NCBI RefSeq assembly: GCF_029227915.1
Contig: NC_079884.1
Span: 27,406,001 to 27,470,000 of the forward strand
Reading direction: 5' to 3'
DNA from: Hydractinia symbiolongicarpus
Taxonomy: Eukaryota; Cnidaria; Hydrozoa; Anthoathecata; Hydractiniidae
Length of the DNA stretch: 64,000 bases
In this document: positions 11,839 to 25,500 of the stretch, piece after piece
How the letters are laid out: every line of letters starts with the position of its first letter
Position numbering within the stretch: the first letter of the stretch is position 1
Notes under the pieces: model-generated
The model's input: the letters and a program-made list of their open reading frames with translations, nothing else
The model's database searches: none
Told to the model about the DNA's origin: nothing
Position numbers and translations under genes: made by a program

Positions 11839-13644
11839 TGAATTCCAGCAATCATGTCAAATTAAGAACAATGTTATTTTTTGGAGTCCAATTGTCTCAT
11901 TTATCACATTTAGGAGGTCAAAGTCCAAAACAAGTTCAATTAGGTCCCACAGTCAATCGTTTCACTGTTACAAGCGATACACTTAGTAATATCGGAAAAA
12001 TATCACTAACTACTTGTTGGTACGAATATGTGACACAACCGTTGCAACTGAAATGGATTGGTATCGCTAGAAAGTCAATGAAATGTAGTTTTTGAAACTG
12101 TTTCCATTTCTTCAGCGCGCGCTAACGGCTAGGATTGGTCCCACAGTGTAAAATGACTTACTTATCTACACTTTCAAATAAAGCGCTACCACAGCACCCA
12201 GAGGAATTGCTGAATTCCAGCAATCATGCCTAAATAAGAAGAATGTTGTTTCTTGGAATCCAATTGTCTCATTTATCAAATTTAGGAGGTCAAAGTCCAA
12301 AACCAGTTCAATTAAGTCCCACAGTCAATCGTTTCACTGTTAAAAGCGATGCAACCTAGTTTTATCAGAAAAATATCGCTAAATACATGTTGGCACGAAT
12401 ATGTGACGCAACCTTTGTAACTCAACCGGACTGATACTGTTAGAGAGACAATGAAATGTAGGTTTGGAAACTGTCGCAATTTATTCAGCGCGCTAACGGC
12501 AAGGATTTGTCCCACTGTACAAAATGACTAATTTATCTAAATATTTTAATAAAGCGCTCCCACACCGCCCAGTGTAATCGCTGAGTTCCAGCAATCATGT
12601 CAAATTAAGAAGAATGTTATTTCTTGGAGTCCAATTGCCTCATTTATAACATTTATAAGGCCAAAGTCCAAAATCAGTTCAATTAAGTCCCACAGTCAAT
12701 CGCTTCACTGTTACAAGCGATACAACTTAGTAATATCGGAAAAATATCACAAAATACATGTTGGTACAAATATGTGAGGCAACCGTTGTAACTCAAACAT
12801 GTAGTTTACTGAAAATGGCTCTGTTACTTCAGTGCAGGTTGACGGCCAGGATTGGTACCACAGTAAAAAATAACTTACTTATCTAAATTTTTTAATGAAG
12901 CGCTACTGCAGAGCCCAGTGTAATCGATGAATTCCAGCAATCATGTCAAATTAAGAAAAATGTTATTTTTTGGAGTCCAATTGTCTCATTTATCACATTT
13001 AGGAGGTCAAAGTCCAAAACAAGTTCAATTAGGTCCCATAGTCAATCGTTTCACTGTTAAAGACGATACAACTTAGTAATATCGGAAAAATATCACTAAA
13101 TACATGTTGGTACGAATATGTGACGCAACCGTTGTAACTCAAACGGATTGATACTGTTAGAAAGACAATGAAATGTAGGTTTGGGAACTGTCTCTATTTA
13201 TTCAGCGCGCTAACGGCAAGGATTTGTCCCACTGTACAAAATGACTAATTTATCTAAATATTTTAATAAAGCGCTCCCACACCGCCCAGTGTAATCGCTG
13301 AGTTCCAGCAATCATGTCAAATTAAGAAGAATGTTATTTCTTGGAGTCCAATTGCCTCATTTATAACATTTATAAGGCCAAAGTCCAAAATCAGTTCAAT
13401 TAAGTCCCACAGTCAATCGCTTCACTGTTACAAGCGATACAACTTAGTAATATCGGAAAAATATCACAAAATACATGTTGGTACAAATATGTGAGGCAAC
13501 CGTTGTAACTCAAACATGTAGTTTACTGAAAATGGCTCTGTTACTTCAGTGCAGGTTGACGGCCAGGATTGGTACCACAGTAAAAAATAACTTACTTATC
13601 TAAATTTTTTAATGAAGCGCTACTGCAGAGCCCAGTGTAATCGA
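11839..13644 (+). repeat. 5-monomer HOR, copy 2 (1806 bp)
   Basis: Monomers start at 11839, 12211, 12582, 12928 and 13299, in the order A, A, B, A, B of the preceding copy. The first unit differs from copy 1 by starting TGAATTCC with AAGAACAATG and by GAAATGGATTGGTATCGC. It is nearly identical to the unit at 13645. Open frames of 85 codons (11838-12095) and 67 codons (12312-12515, minus strand) recur exactly one HOR later and are chance frames in the repeat. Confidence 0.92.
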
Positions 13645-15106
13645 TGAATTCCAGCAATCATGTCAAATTAAGAACAATGTTATTTTTTGGAGTCCAATTG
13701 TCTCATTTATCACATTTAGGAGGTCAAAGTCCAAAACAAGTTCAATTAGGTCCCACAGTCAATCGTTTCACTGTTACAAGCGATACACTTAGTAATATCG
13801 GAAAAATATCACTAACTACTTGTTGGTACGAATATGTGACGCAACCGTTGCAACTGAAATGGATTGGTATCGCTAGAAAGTCAATGAAATGTAGTTTTTG
13901 AAACTGTTTCCATTTCTTCAGCGCGCGCTAACGGCTAGGATTGGTCCCACAGTGTAAAATGACTTACTTATCTACACTTTCAAATAAAGCGCTACCACAG
14001 CACCCAGAGGAATTGCTGAATTCCAGCAATCATGCCTAATTAAGAAGAATGTTGTTTCTTGGAATCCAATTGTCTCATTTATCAAATTTAGGAGGTCAAA
14101 GTCCAAAACCAGTTCAATTAAGTCCCACAGTCAATCGTTTCACTGTTAAAAGCGATGCAACCTAGTTTTATCAGAAAAATATCGCTAAATACATGTTGGC
14201 ACGAATATGTGACGCAACCTTTGTAACTCAACCGGACTGATACTGTTAGAGAGACAATGAAATGTAGGTTTGGAAACTGTCTCAATTTATTCAGCGCGCT
14301 AACGGCAAGGATTTGTCCCACTGTACAAAATGACTAATTTATCTAAATATTTTAATAAAGCGCTCCCACACCGCCCAGTGTAATCGCTGAGTTCCAGCAA
14401 TCATGTCAAATTAAGAAGAATGTTATTTCTTGGTGTCCAATTGCCTCATTTATAACATTTATAAGGCCAAAGTCCAAAATCAGTTCAATTAAGTCCCACA
14501 GTCAATCGCTTCACTGTTACAAGCGATACAACTTAGTAATATCGGAAAAATATCACAAAATACATGTTGGTACAAATATGTGAGGCAACCGTTGTAACTC
14601 AAACATGTAGTTTACTGAAAATGGCTCTGTTACTTCAGTGCAGGTTGTCGGCCAGGATTGGTACCACAGTAAAAAATAACATACTTATCTAAATTTTTTA
14701 ATGAAGCGCTACTGCAGAGCCCAGTGTAATCGATGAATTCCAGCAATCATGTCAAATTAAGAACAATGTTATTTTTTGGAGTCCAATTGTCTCATTTATC
14801 ACATTTAGGAGGTTAAAGTCCAAAACAAGTTCAATTAGGTCCCACAGTCAATCGTTTCACTGCTAAAGACGATACAACTTAGTAATATCGGAAAAATATC
14901 ACTAAATACATGTTGGTACGAATATGTGACGCAACCGTTGTAACTCAAACGGATTGATACCGCTAGAAAGTCAAGGAAATAGAGTTTTCGAAACTGTTTC
15001 CCTTTCTTCAGTGCAGGTTGACGGCCAGGATTGGTACCACAGTAAAAAATAACTTACATATCTAAATTTTTTAATGAAGCCCTACTGCAGAGCCCAGTGT
15101 AATCGA
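13645..15106 (+). repeat. 5-monomer HOR, copy 3, shortened to four monomers
   Basis: Monomers start at 13645 (A), 14017 (A), 14388 (B) and 14734 (A with a class B tail). The fifth unit, a class B monomer, is missing as a separate repeat. The monomer at 14734 ends with the class B 3' sequence (TTCAGTGCAGGTTGACGG, TACTGCAGAGCCC). The fourth and fifth units therefore appear fused by a crossover that removed about one monomer. Confidence 0.85.
14734..15106 (+). repeat. A/B chimeric monomer
   Basis: This 373-bp unit keeps the class A element GGATTGATACCGCTAGAAAG and TTTTCGAAACTGTTTCC, then changes to class B sequence after CTTTCTTCAGTGCAGG. It ends TGCAGAGCCC and is followed by ATCGATGAATTCC. The switch lies between about 15000 and 15012. 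It shows that the class A element and the class B tail, otherwise mutually exclusive, can be separated by recombination. Confidence 0.85.
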
Positions 15107-15851
15107 TGAATTCCAGCAATCATGTCAAATTAGGAAGAATGTTATTTTTTGGAGTCCAATTGTCTCATTTATCACATTTAGGGGATCAAAGTCCAAAACA
15201 AGTTCAATTAGGTCCCACAGTCAATCGTTTCACTGTTAAAGGCGATACAACTTAGTAATATCGGAAAAATATCACTAAATACATGTTGGTACGAATATGT
15301 GACGCAACCGTTGTAACTCAAACGGATTGATACCGCTAGAAAGTCAAGGAAATAGAGTTTTCGAAACTGTTTCCATTTCTTCAGCGCGCGCTAACGGCTA
15401 GGATTGGTCCAACAGTAAAAAATGACTTACTTATTTACACTTTCAAATAAAGCGCTACCACAGCGCCCAGTGTAATCGCTGAGTTTCAGCAATCATGTCA
15501 AATTAAGAAGAATGTTATTTCTTGGAGTCCAATTGTCTCATTTATCACATTTAGGAGGTCAAAGTCCAAAATCAGTTCAATTAAGTCCCACAGTCAATCG
15601 TTTCACTGTTACAAGCGATACACTTAGTAATATCGGAAAAATATCGCTAAATACATGTTGGTGCGAATATGTGACGCAACCATTGTAACTCCAACAGATT
15701 GATACCGCTAGGAAGTCAATGAAATGTAGTTTTTGAACCTGTTTCCATTTCTTCAGCGCGCGGTAACGGCTACAATTGATCACATAGTAAAAAATGACTT
15801 ACTTATCTACACTTTTAAATAAAGCGGTACAACAGCGCCCAGTGTAATCGC
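15107..15851 (+). repeat. Two transitional class A monomers
   Basis: Monomers start at 15107 (373 bp) and 15480 (372 bp). The first is close to 9288 and 9661. The second combines a block II-like 5' half (GCGATACACTTAG) with the ATCGCTAAATACATGTTGGTGCG variant typical of block III. It also has private changes (CGCGGTAACGGCTACAATTG, CACATAG). They bridge blocks II and III. A 68-codon minus-strand frame at 15577-15783 has no coding support. Confidence 0.8.
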
Positions 15852-18800
15852 TGAGTTCCAGCAATCATGTCAAATTAAGAAGAATGTTACTTCTTGGAGT
15901 CCAATTGTCTAATTTATCCCATTTATGAGGTCAAAGTCCAAAATCAGTTCAATTAAGTCCCACAGTCAATCGTTTCACTGTTACAAGCGATACAACTTAG
16001 TAATATCGGAAAAATATCGCTAAATACATGTTGGTGCGAATTTGTGACGCAACCATTGTAACTCCAACGGATTGATACCGCTAGAAAGTCAAGGAAATAG
16101 AGTTTTCGAAACTGTTTCCTTTTCTTCAGCGCGCGCTACCGGCTAGGATTGGTCCCACAGTAAAAAATGACTTACTTATCTACACTTTCAAATAAAGCGC
16201 TACCACAGCGCCCAGTGTAATCGCTGAGTTCCAGCAATCATGTCAAATTTAAGAAGAGTGTTATTTTTTGGAGTCCAATTGTCTCATTTATCACATTTAT
16301 GAGGTCAAAGTCCAAAATCAGTTCAATTAAGTCCCACAGTCAATCGTTTCACTGTTACAAATGATACAACTTAGTAATATCGGAAAAATATCGCTAAATA
16401 CATGTTGGTGCGAATTTGTGACGCAACCATTGTAACTCCAACGGATTGATACCGCTAGAAAGTCAAGGAAATAGAGTTTTCGAAACTGTTTCCATTTCTT
16501 CAGCGCGCGCTAACGGCTAGGATTGGTCCCACAGTAAAAAATGACTTACTTATCTACACTTTCAAATAACGCGCTACCACAGCGCCCAGTGAAATCGCTG
16601 AGTTCCAGCAATCATGTCAAATTAAGAAGAATGTTGTTTCTTGGAGTCCAATTGGCTCATTTATCACATTTAGGAGGTCAAAGTCCAAAATAAGTTTAAT
16701 TAAGTCCCACAGACAATCGTTTCACTGTTACAAGCGATACAACTTAGTATTATCGGAAAAATATCACTAAATACATGTTGGTACGAATATGTGACGCAAC
16801 CGTTGTAACTCCAACGGATTGATACCGCTAGAAAGTCAGGGAAATAGAGTTTTCGAAACTGTTTCCATTTCTTCAGCGCGCGCTAACGGCTAGGATTGGT
16901 CCCACAGTAAAAAATGACTTACTTATCTACACTTTCAAATAAAGCGCTACCACAGCGCCTAGTGTAATCGCTGAGTTCCAGCAATCATGTCAAATTTAAG
17001 AAGAGTGTTATTTTTTGGAGTCCAATTGTCTCATTTATCACATTTATGAGGTCAAAGTCCAAAATCAGTTCAATTAAGTCCCACAGTCAATTGTTTCACT
17101 GTTACAAGCGATACAACTTAGTAATATCGGAAAAATATCGCTAAATACATGTTAGTGCGAATTTGTGACGCAACCATTGTAACTCCAACGGATTGATACC
17201 GCTAGAAAGTCAAGGAAATAGAGTTTTTGAAACTGTTTCCATTTCTTCAGCGCGCGCTAACGGCTAGGATTGGTCCGACAGTAAAAAATGACTTACTTAT
17301 CTACACTTTCAAATAACGCGCTACCACAGCGCCCAGTGAAATCACTGAGTTCCAGCAATCATGTCAAATTAAGAAGAATGTTGTTTCTTGGAGTCCAATT
17401 GGCTCATTTATCACATTTAGGAGGTCAAAGTCCAAAATAAGTTTAATTAAGTCCCACAGACAATCGTTTCACTGTTACAAGCGATACAACTTAGTAATAT
17501 CGGAAAAATATCGCTAAATACATGTTGGTGCGAATTTGTGACGCAACCATTGTAACTCCAACGGATTGATACCGCTAGAAAGTCAAGGAAATAGAGTTTT
17601 CGAAACTGTTTCCATTTCTTCAGCGCGCGCTAACGGCTAGGATTGGTCCCACAGTAAAAAATGACTTACTCATCTACACTTTCAAATAACGTGCTACCAC
17701 AGCGCCCAGTGTAATCGCTGAGTTCCAGCAATCGTGTCAAATTAAGAAGAATGTTACTTCTTGGAGTCCAATTGTCTCATTTATCCCATTTAGGAGGTTA
17801 AAGTCCAATGTAAGTTCAAATAAGTCCCACAGTCAATCGTTTCACTGTTAAAAGCGATACAACTTAGAAATATCGGAAAAATATCACTAAATACATGTTA
17901 GTGCGAATTTGTGACGCAACCATTGTAACTCCAACGGATTGATACCGCTAGAAAGTCAAGGAAATAGAGTTTTTGAAACTGTTTCCATTTCTTCAGCGCG
18001 CGCTAACGGCTAGGATTGGTCCGACAGTAAAAAATGACTTACTTATCTACACTTTCAAATAACGCGCTACCACAGCGCCCAGTGAAATCACTGAGTTCCA
18101 GCAATCATGTCAAATTAAGAAGAATGTTGTTTCTTGGAGTCCAATTGGCTCATTTATCACATTTAGGAGGTCAAAGTCCAAAATAAGTTTAATTAAGTCC
18201 CACAGACAATCGTTTCACTGTTACAAGCGATACAACTTAGTAATATCGGAAAAATATCGCTAAATACATGTTGGTGCGAATTTGTGACGCAACCATTGTA
18301 ACTCCAACGGATTGATACCGCTAGAAAGTCAAGGAAATAGAGTTTTCGAAACTGTTTCCATTTCTTCAGCGCGCGCTAACGGCTAGGATTGGTCCCACAG
18401 TAAAAAATGACTTACTTATCTACACTTTCAAATAACGTGCTACCACAGCGCCCAGTGTAATCGCTGAGTTCCAGCAATCGTGTCAAATTAAGAAGAATGT
18501 TACTTCTTGGAGTCCAATTGTCTCATTTATCCCATTTAGGAGGTTAAAGTCCAATGTAAGTTCAAATAAGTCCCACAGTCAATCGTTTCACTGTTAAAAG
18601 CGATACAACTTAGAAATATCGGAAAAATATCACTAAATACATGTTGGTACGAATATGTGACGCAACCGTTGTAACTCCAACGGATTGATACCGCTAGAAA
18701 GTCAGGGAAATAGAGTTTTCGAAACTGTTTCCATTTCTTCAGCGCGCGCTACCGGCTAGGATTGGTCCCACAGTAAAAAATGACATACTTATCTACACTT

Positions 18801-21800
18801 TCAAATAAAGCGCTACCACAGCGCCCAGTGTAATCGCTGAGTTCCAGCAATCATGTTAAATTAAGAAGAATGTTATTTTTTGGAATCCAATTGTCTCATT
18901 TATCACATTTAGGAGGTCAAAGTCCAAAATCAGTTCAATTAAGTCCCACAGTCAATCGTTTCACTGTTACAAGCGATACAACTTAGTAATATCGGAAAAA
19001 TATCGCTAAATACATGTTGTTGCGAATTTGTGACGCAACCATTGTAACTCCAACGGATTGATACCGCTAGAAAGTCAAGGAAATAGAGTTTTCGAAACTG
19101 TTTCCTTTTCTTCAGCGCGCGCTACCGGCTAGGATTGGTCCCACAGTAAAAAATGACTTACTTATCTACACTTTCAAATAAAGCGCTACCACAGCGCCCA
19201 GTGTAATCGCTGAGTTCCAGCAATCATGTCAAATTTAAGAAGAGTGTTATTTTTTGGAGTCCAATTGTCTCATTTACCACATTTATGAGGTCAAAGTCCA
19301 AAATCAGTTCAATTAAGTCCCACAGTCAATCGTTTCACTGTTACAAGCGATACAACTTAGTAATATCGGAAGAATATCGCTAAATACATGTTGGTGCGAA
19401 TTTGTGACGCAACCATTGTAACTCCAACGGATTGATACCGCTAGAAAGTCAAGGAAATAGAGTTTTCGAAACTGTTTCCATTTCTTCAGCGCGCGCTAAC
19501 GGCTAGGATTGGTCCCACAGTAAAAAATGACTTACTTATCTACACTTTCAAATAACGCGCTACCACAGCGCCCAGTGAAATCGCTGAGTTCCAGCAATCA
19601 TGTCAAATTAAGAAGAATGTTGTTTCTTGGAGTCCAATTGGCTCATTTATCACATTTAGGAGGTCAAAGTCCAAAATAAGTTTAATTAAGTCCCACAGAC
19701 AATCGTTTCACTGTTACAAGCGATACAACTTAGTATTATCGGAAAAATATCACTAAATACATGTTGGTACGAATATGTGACGCAACCGTTGTAACTCCAA
19801 CGGATTGATACCGCTAGAAAGTCAGGGAAATAGAGTTTTCGAAACTGTTTCTATTTCTTCAGCGCGCGCTACCGGCTAGGATTGGTCCCACAGTAAAAAA
19901 TGACTTACTTATCTACACTTTCAAATAAAGCGCTACCACAGCGCCCAGTGTAATCGCTGAGTTCCAGCAATCATGTCAAATTTAAGAAGAGTGTTATTTT
20001 TTGGAGTCCAATTGTCTCATTTATCACATTTATGAGGTCAAAGTCCAAAATCAGTTCAATTAAGTCCCACAGTCAATCGTTTCACTGTTAAAAGCGATAC
20101 AACTTAGAAATATCGGAAAAATATCACTAAATACATGTTGGTACGAATATGTGACGCAACCGTTGTAACTCCAACGGATTGATACCGCTAAAAAGTCAGG
20201 GAAATAGAGTTTTCGAAACTGTTTCCATTTCTTCAGCGCGCGCTACCGGCTAGGATTGGTCACACAGTAAAAAATGACTTACTTATCTACACTTTCAAAT
20301 AAAGCGCTACCACAGCGCCCAGTGTAATCGCTGAGTTCCAGCAATCATGTCAAATTTAAGAAGAGTGTTATTTTTTGGAGTCCAATTGTCTCATTTATCA
20401 CCTTTATGAGGTCAAAGTCCAAAATCAGTTCAATTAAGTCCCACAGTCAATCGTTTCACTGTTACAAGCGATACAACTTAGTAATATCGGAAAAATATCG
20501 CTAAATACATGTTGGTGCGAATTTGTGACGCAACCATTGTAACTCCAACGGATTGATACCGCTAGAAAGTCAAGGAAATAGAGTTTTCGAAACTGTTTCC
20601 ATTTCTTCAGCGCGCGCTAACGGCTAGGATTGGTCCCACAGTAAAAAATGCCTTACTTATCTACACTTTCAAATAACGTGCTACCACAGCGCCCAGTGTA
20701 ATCGCTGAGTTCCAGCAATCATGTCAAATTAAGAAGAATGTTACTTCTTGGAGTCCAATTGTCTCATTTATCCCATTTAGGAGGTTAAAGTCCAATGTAA
20801 GTTCAAATAAGTCCCACAGTCAATCGTTTCACTGTTAAAAGCGATACAACTTAGAAATATCGGAAAAATATCACTAAATACATGTTGGTACGAATATGTG
20901 ACGCAACCGTTGTAACTCCAACGGATTGATACCGCTAGAAAGTCAGGGAAATAGAGTTTTCGAAACTGTTTCCATTTCTTCAGCGCGCGCTACCGGCTAG
21001 GATTGGTCCCACAGTAAAAAATGACATACTTATCTACACTTTCAAATAAAGCGCTACCACAGCGCCCAGTGTAATCGCTGAGTTCCAGCAATCATGTTAA
21101 ATTAAGAAGAATGTTATTTTTTGGAATCCAATTGTCTCATTTATCACATTTAGGAGGTCAAAGTCCAAAATCAGTTCAATTAAGTCCCACAGTCAATCGT
21201 TTCACTGTTACAAGCGATACAACTTAGTAATATCGGAAAAATATCGCTAAATACATGTTGGTGCGAATTTGTGACGCAACCATTGTAACTCCAACGGATT
21301 GATACCGCTAGAAAGTCAAGGAAATAGAGTTTTCGAAACTGTTTCCTTTTCTTCAGCGCGCGCTACCGGCTAGGATTGGTCCCACAGTAAAAAATGACTT
21401 ACTTATCTACACTTTCAAATAAAGCGCTACCACAGCGCCCAGTGTAATCGCTGAGTTCCAGCAATCATGTCAAATTTAAGAAGAGTGTTATTTTTTGGAG
21501 TCCAATTGTCTCATTTATCACATTTATGAGGTCAAAGTCCAAAATCAGTTCAATTAAGTCCCACAGTCAATCGTTTCACTGTTACAAGCGATACAACTTA
21601 GTAATATCGGAAAAATATCGCTAAATACATGTTGGTGCGAATTTGTGACGCAACCATTGTAACTCCAACGGATTGATACCGCTAGAAAGTCAAGGAAATA
21701 GAGTTTTCGAAACTGTTTCCATTTCTTCAGCGCGCGCTAACGGCTAGGATTGGTCCCACAGTAAAAAATGACTTACTTATCTACACTTTCAAATAACGCG

Positions 21801-22572
21801 CTACCACAGCGCCCAGTGAAATCGCTGAGTTCCAGCAATCATGTCAAATTAAGAAGAATGTTGTTTCTTGGAGTCCAATTGGCTCATTTATCACATTTAG
21901 GAGGTCAAAGTCCAAAATAAGTTTAATTAAGTCCCACAGACAATCGTTTCACTGTTACAAGCGATACAACTTAGTATTATCGGAAAAATATCACTAAATA
22001 CATGTTGGTACGAATATGTGACGCAACCGTTGTAACTCCAACGGATTGATACCGCTAGAAAGTCAGGGAAATAGAGTTTTCGAAACTGTTTCCATTTCTT
22101 CAGCGCGCGCTACCGGCTAGGATTGGTCCCACAGTAAAAAATGACTTACTTATCTACACTTTCAAATAAAGCGCTACCACAGCGCGCAGTGTAATCGCTG
22201 AGTTCCAGCAATCATGTCAAATTTAAGAAGAGCGTTATTTTTTGGAGTCCAATTGTCTCATTTATCACATTTATGAGGTCAAAGTCCAAAATCAGTTCAA
22301 TTAAGTCCCACAGTCAATCGTTTCACTGTTAAAAGCGATACAACTTAGAAATATCGGAAAAATATCACTAAATACATGTTGGTACGAATATGTGACGCAA
22401 CCGTTGTAACTCCAACGGATTGATACCGCTAGAAAGTCAGGGAAATAGAGTTTTCGAAACTGTTTCCATTTCTTCAGCGCGCGCTAACGGCTAGGATTGG
22501 TCCCACAGTAAAAAATGACTTACTTATCTACACTTTTAAATAAAGCGGTACAACAGCGCCCAGTGTAATCGC
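15852..22572 (+). repeat. 18-monomer HOR superunit, copy 1 (6721 bp)
   Basis: Class A monomers start at 15852, 16225, 16599, 16972, 17346, 17719, 18092, 18465, 18838, 19211, 19585, 19958, 20332, 20706, 21079, 21452, 21826 and 22199. Recurring subtypes are the 374-bp type with CAAATTTAAGAAGAGTG, a type with GTTGTTTCTTGGAG and CAATTGGCTC, a type with CAATCGTGTC or TTAAAGTCCAATG, and a type with ATCATGTTAAATTAAG and TTTTTTGGAATCC. Internal shorter periods exist: 746 bp (17346 against 18092) and 2241 bp (18838 against 21079). Private markers such as TTGTCTAATTTATCCC (15852) and TTACAAATGATAC (16225) reappear 6721 bp downstream. Confidence 0.88.
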
Positions 22573-25500
22573 TGAGTTCCAGCAATCATGTCAAATTAAG
22601 AAGAATGTTACTTCTTGGAGTCCAATTGTCTAATTTATCCCATTTATGAGGTCAAAGTCCAAAATCAGTTCAATTAAGTCCCACAGTCAATCCTTTCACT
22701 GTTACAAGCGATACAACTTAGTAATATCGGAAAAATATCGCTAAATACATGTTGGTGCGAATTTGTGACGCAACCATTGTAACTCCAACGGATTGATACC
22801 GCTAGAAAGTCAAGGAAATAGAGTTTTCGAAACTGTTTCCTTTTCTTCAGCGCGCGCTACCGGCTAGGATTGGTCCCACAGTAAAAAATGACTTACTTAT
22901 CTACACTTTCAAATAAAGCGCTACCACAGCGCCCAGTGTAATCGCTGAGTTCCAGCAATCATGTCAAATTTAAGAAGAGTGTTATTTTTTGGAGTCCAAT
23001 TGTCTCATTTATAACATTTATGAGGTCAAAGTCCAAAATCAGTTCAATTAAGTCCCACAGTCAATCGTTTCACTGTTACAAATGATACAACTTAGTAATA
23101 TCGGAAAAATATCGCTAAATACATGTTGGTGCGAATTTGTGACGCAACCATTGTAACTCCAACGGATTGATACCGCTAGAAAGTCAAGGAAATAGAGTTT
23201 TCGAAACTGTTTCCATTTCTTCAGCGCGCGCTAACGGCTAGGATTGGTCCCACAGTAAAAAATGACTTACTTATCTACACTTTCAAATAACGCGCTACCA
23301 CAGCGCCCAGTGAAATCGCTGAGTTCCAGCAATCATGTCAAATTAAGAAGAATGTTGTTTCTTGGAGTCCAATTGGCTCATTTATCACATTTAGGAGGTC
23401 AAAGTCCAAAATAAGTTTAATTAAGTCCCACAGACAATCGTTTCACTGTTACAAGCGATACAACTTAGTATTATCGGAAAAATATCACTAAATACATGTT
23501 GGTACGAATATGTGACGCAACCGTTGTAACTCCAACGGATTGATACCGCTAGAAAGTCAGGGAAATAGAGTTTTCGAAACTGTTTCCATTTCTTCAGCGC
23601 GCGCTACCGGCTAGGATTGGTCCCACAGTAAAAAATGACTTACTTATCTACACTTTCAAATAAAGCGCTACCACAGCGCCTAGTGTAATCGCTGAGTTCC
23701 AGCAATCATGTCAAATTTAAGAAGAGTGTTATTTTTTGGAGTCCAATTGTCTCATTTATCACATTTATGAGGTCAAAGTCCAAAATCAGTTCAATTAAGT
23801 CCCACAGTCAATTGTTTCACTGTTACAAGCGATACAACTTAGTAATATCGGAAAAATATCGCTAAATACATGTTAGTGCGAATTTGTGACGCAACCATTG
23901 TAACTCCAACGGATTGATACCGCTAGAAAGTCAAGGAAATAGAGTTTTTGAAACTGTTTCCATTTCTTCAGCGCGCGCTAACGGCTAGGATTGGTCCGAC
24001 AGTAAAAAATGACTTACTTATCTACACTTTCAAATAACGCGCTACCACAGCGCCCAGTGAAATCACTGAGTTCCAGCAATCATGTCAAATTAAGAAGAAT
24101 GTTGTTTCTTGGAGTCCAATTGGCTCATTTATCACATTTAGGAGGTCAAAGTCCAAAATAAGTTTAATTAAGTCCCACAGACAATCGTTTCACTGTTACA
24201 AGCGATACAACTTAGTAATATCGGAAAAATATCGCTAAATACATGTTGGTGCGAATTTGTGACGCAACCATTGTAACTCCAACGGATTGATACCGCTAGA
24301 AAGTCAAGGAAATAGAGTTTTCGAAACTGTTTCCATTTCTTCAGCGCGCGCTAACGGCTAGGATTGGTCCCACAGTAAAAAATGACTTACTTATCTACAC
24401 TTTCAAATAACGTGCTACCACAGCGCCCAGTGTAATCGCTGAGTTCCAGCAATCGTGTCAAATTAAGAAGAATGTTACTTCTTGGAGTCCAATTGTCTCA
24501 TTTATCCCATTTAGGAGGTTAAAGTCCAATGTAAGTTCAAATAAGTCCCACAGTCAATCGTTTCACTGTTACAAGCGATACAACTTAGTAATATCGGAAG
24601 AATATCGCTAAATACATGTTGGTGCGAATTTGCTACGCAACCATTGTAACTCCAGCGGATTGATACCGCTAGAAAGTCAAGGAAATAGAGTTTTCGAAAC
24701 TGTTTCCATTTCTTCAGCGCGCGCTAACGGCTAGGATTGGTCCCACAGTAAAAAATGACTTACTTATCTACACTTTCAAATAACGCGCTACCACAGCGCC
24801 CAGTGAAATCGCTGAGTTCCAGCAATCATGTCAAATTAAGAAGAATGTTGTTTCTTGGAGTCCAATTGGCTCATTTATCACATTTAGGAGGTCAAAGTCC
24901 AAAATAAGTTTAATTAAGTCCCACAGACAATCGTTTCACTGTTACAAGCGATACAACTTAGTATTATCGGAAAAATATCACTAAATACATGTTGGTACGA
25001 ATATGTGACGCAACCGTTGTAACTCCAACGGATTGATACCGCTAGAAAGTCAGGGAAATAGAGTTTTCGAAACTGTTTCCATTTCTTCAGCGCGCGCTAC
25101 CGGCTAGGATTGGTCCCACAGTAAAGAATGACTTACTTATCTACACTTTCAAATAAAGCGCTACCACAGCGCCCAGTGTAATCGCTGAGTTCCATCAATC
25201 ATGTCAAATTTAAGAAGAGTGTTATTTTTTGGAGTCCAATTGTCTCATTTATCACATTTATGAGGTCAAAGTCCAAAATCAGTTCAATTAAGTCCCACAG
25301 TCAATCGTTTCACTGTTAAAAGCGATACAACTTAGAAATATCGGAAAAATATCACTAAATACATGTTGGTACGAATATGTGACGCAACCGTTGTAACTCC
25401 AACGGATTGATACCGCTAGAAAGTCAGGGAAATAGAGTTTTCGAAACTGTTTCCATTTCTTCAGCGCGCGCTACCGGCTAGGATTGGTCACACAGTAAAA

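Noticed and set aside
11838-12095. 85-codon open frame, repeated at 13644-13901
   Set aside because: Its exact recurrence follows from the 1806-bp HOR. The frame lies wholly in satellite sequence, is closed in most other monomers, and the protein has no recognisable domain.
12312-12515. Minus-strand frames here, at 14118-14321 and at 15577-15783
   Set aside because: These are short antisense frames in the repeat with no coding signal. The first two are HOR copies of each other.
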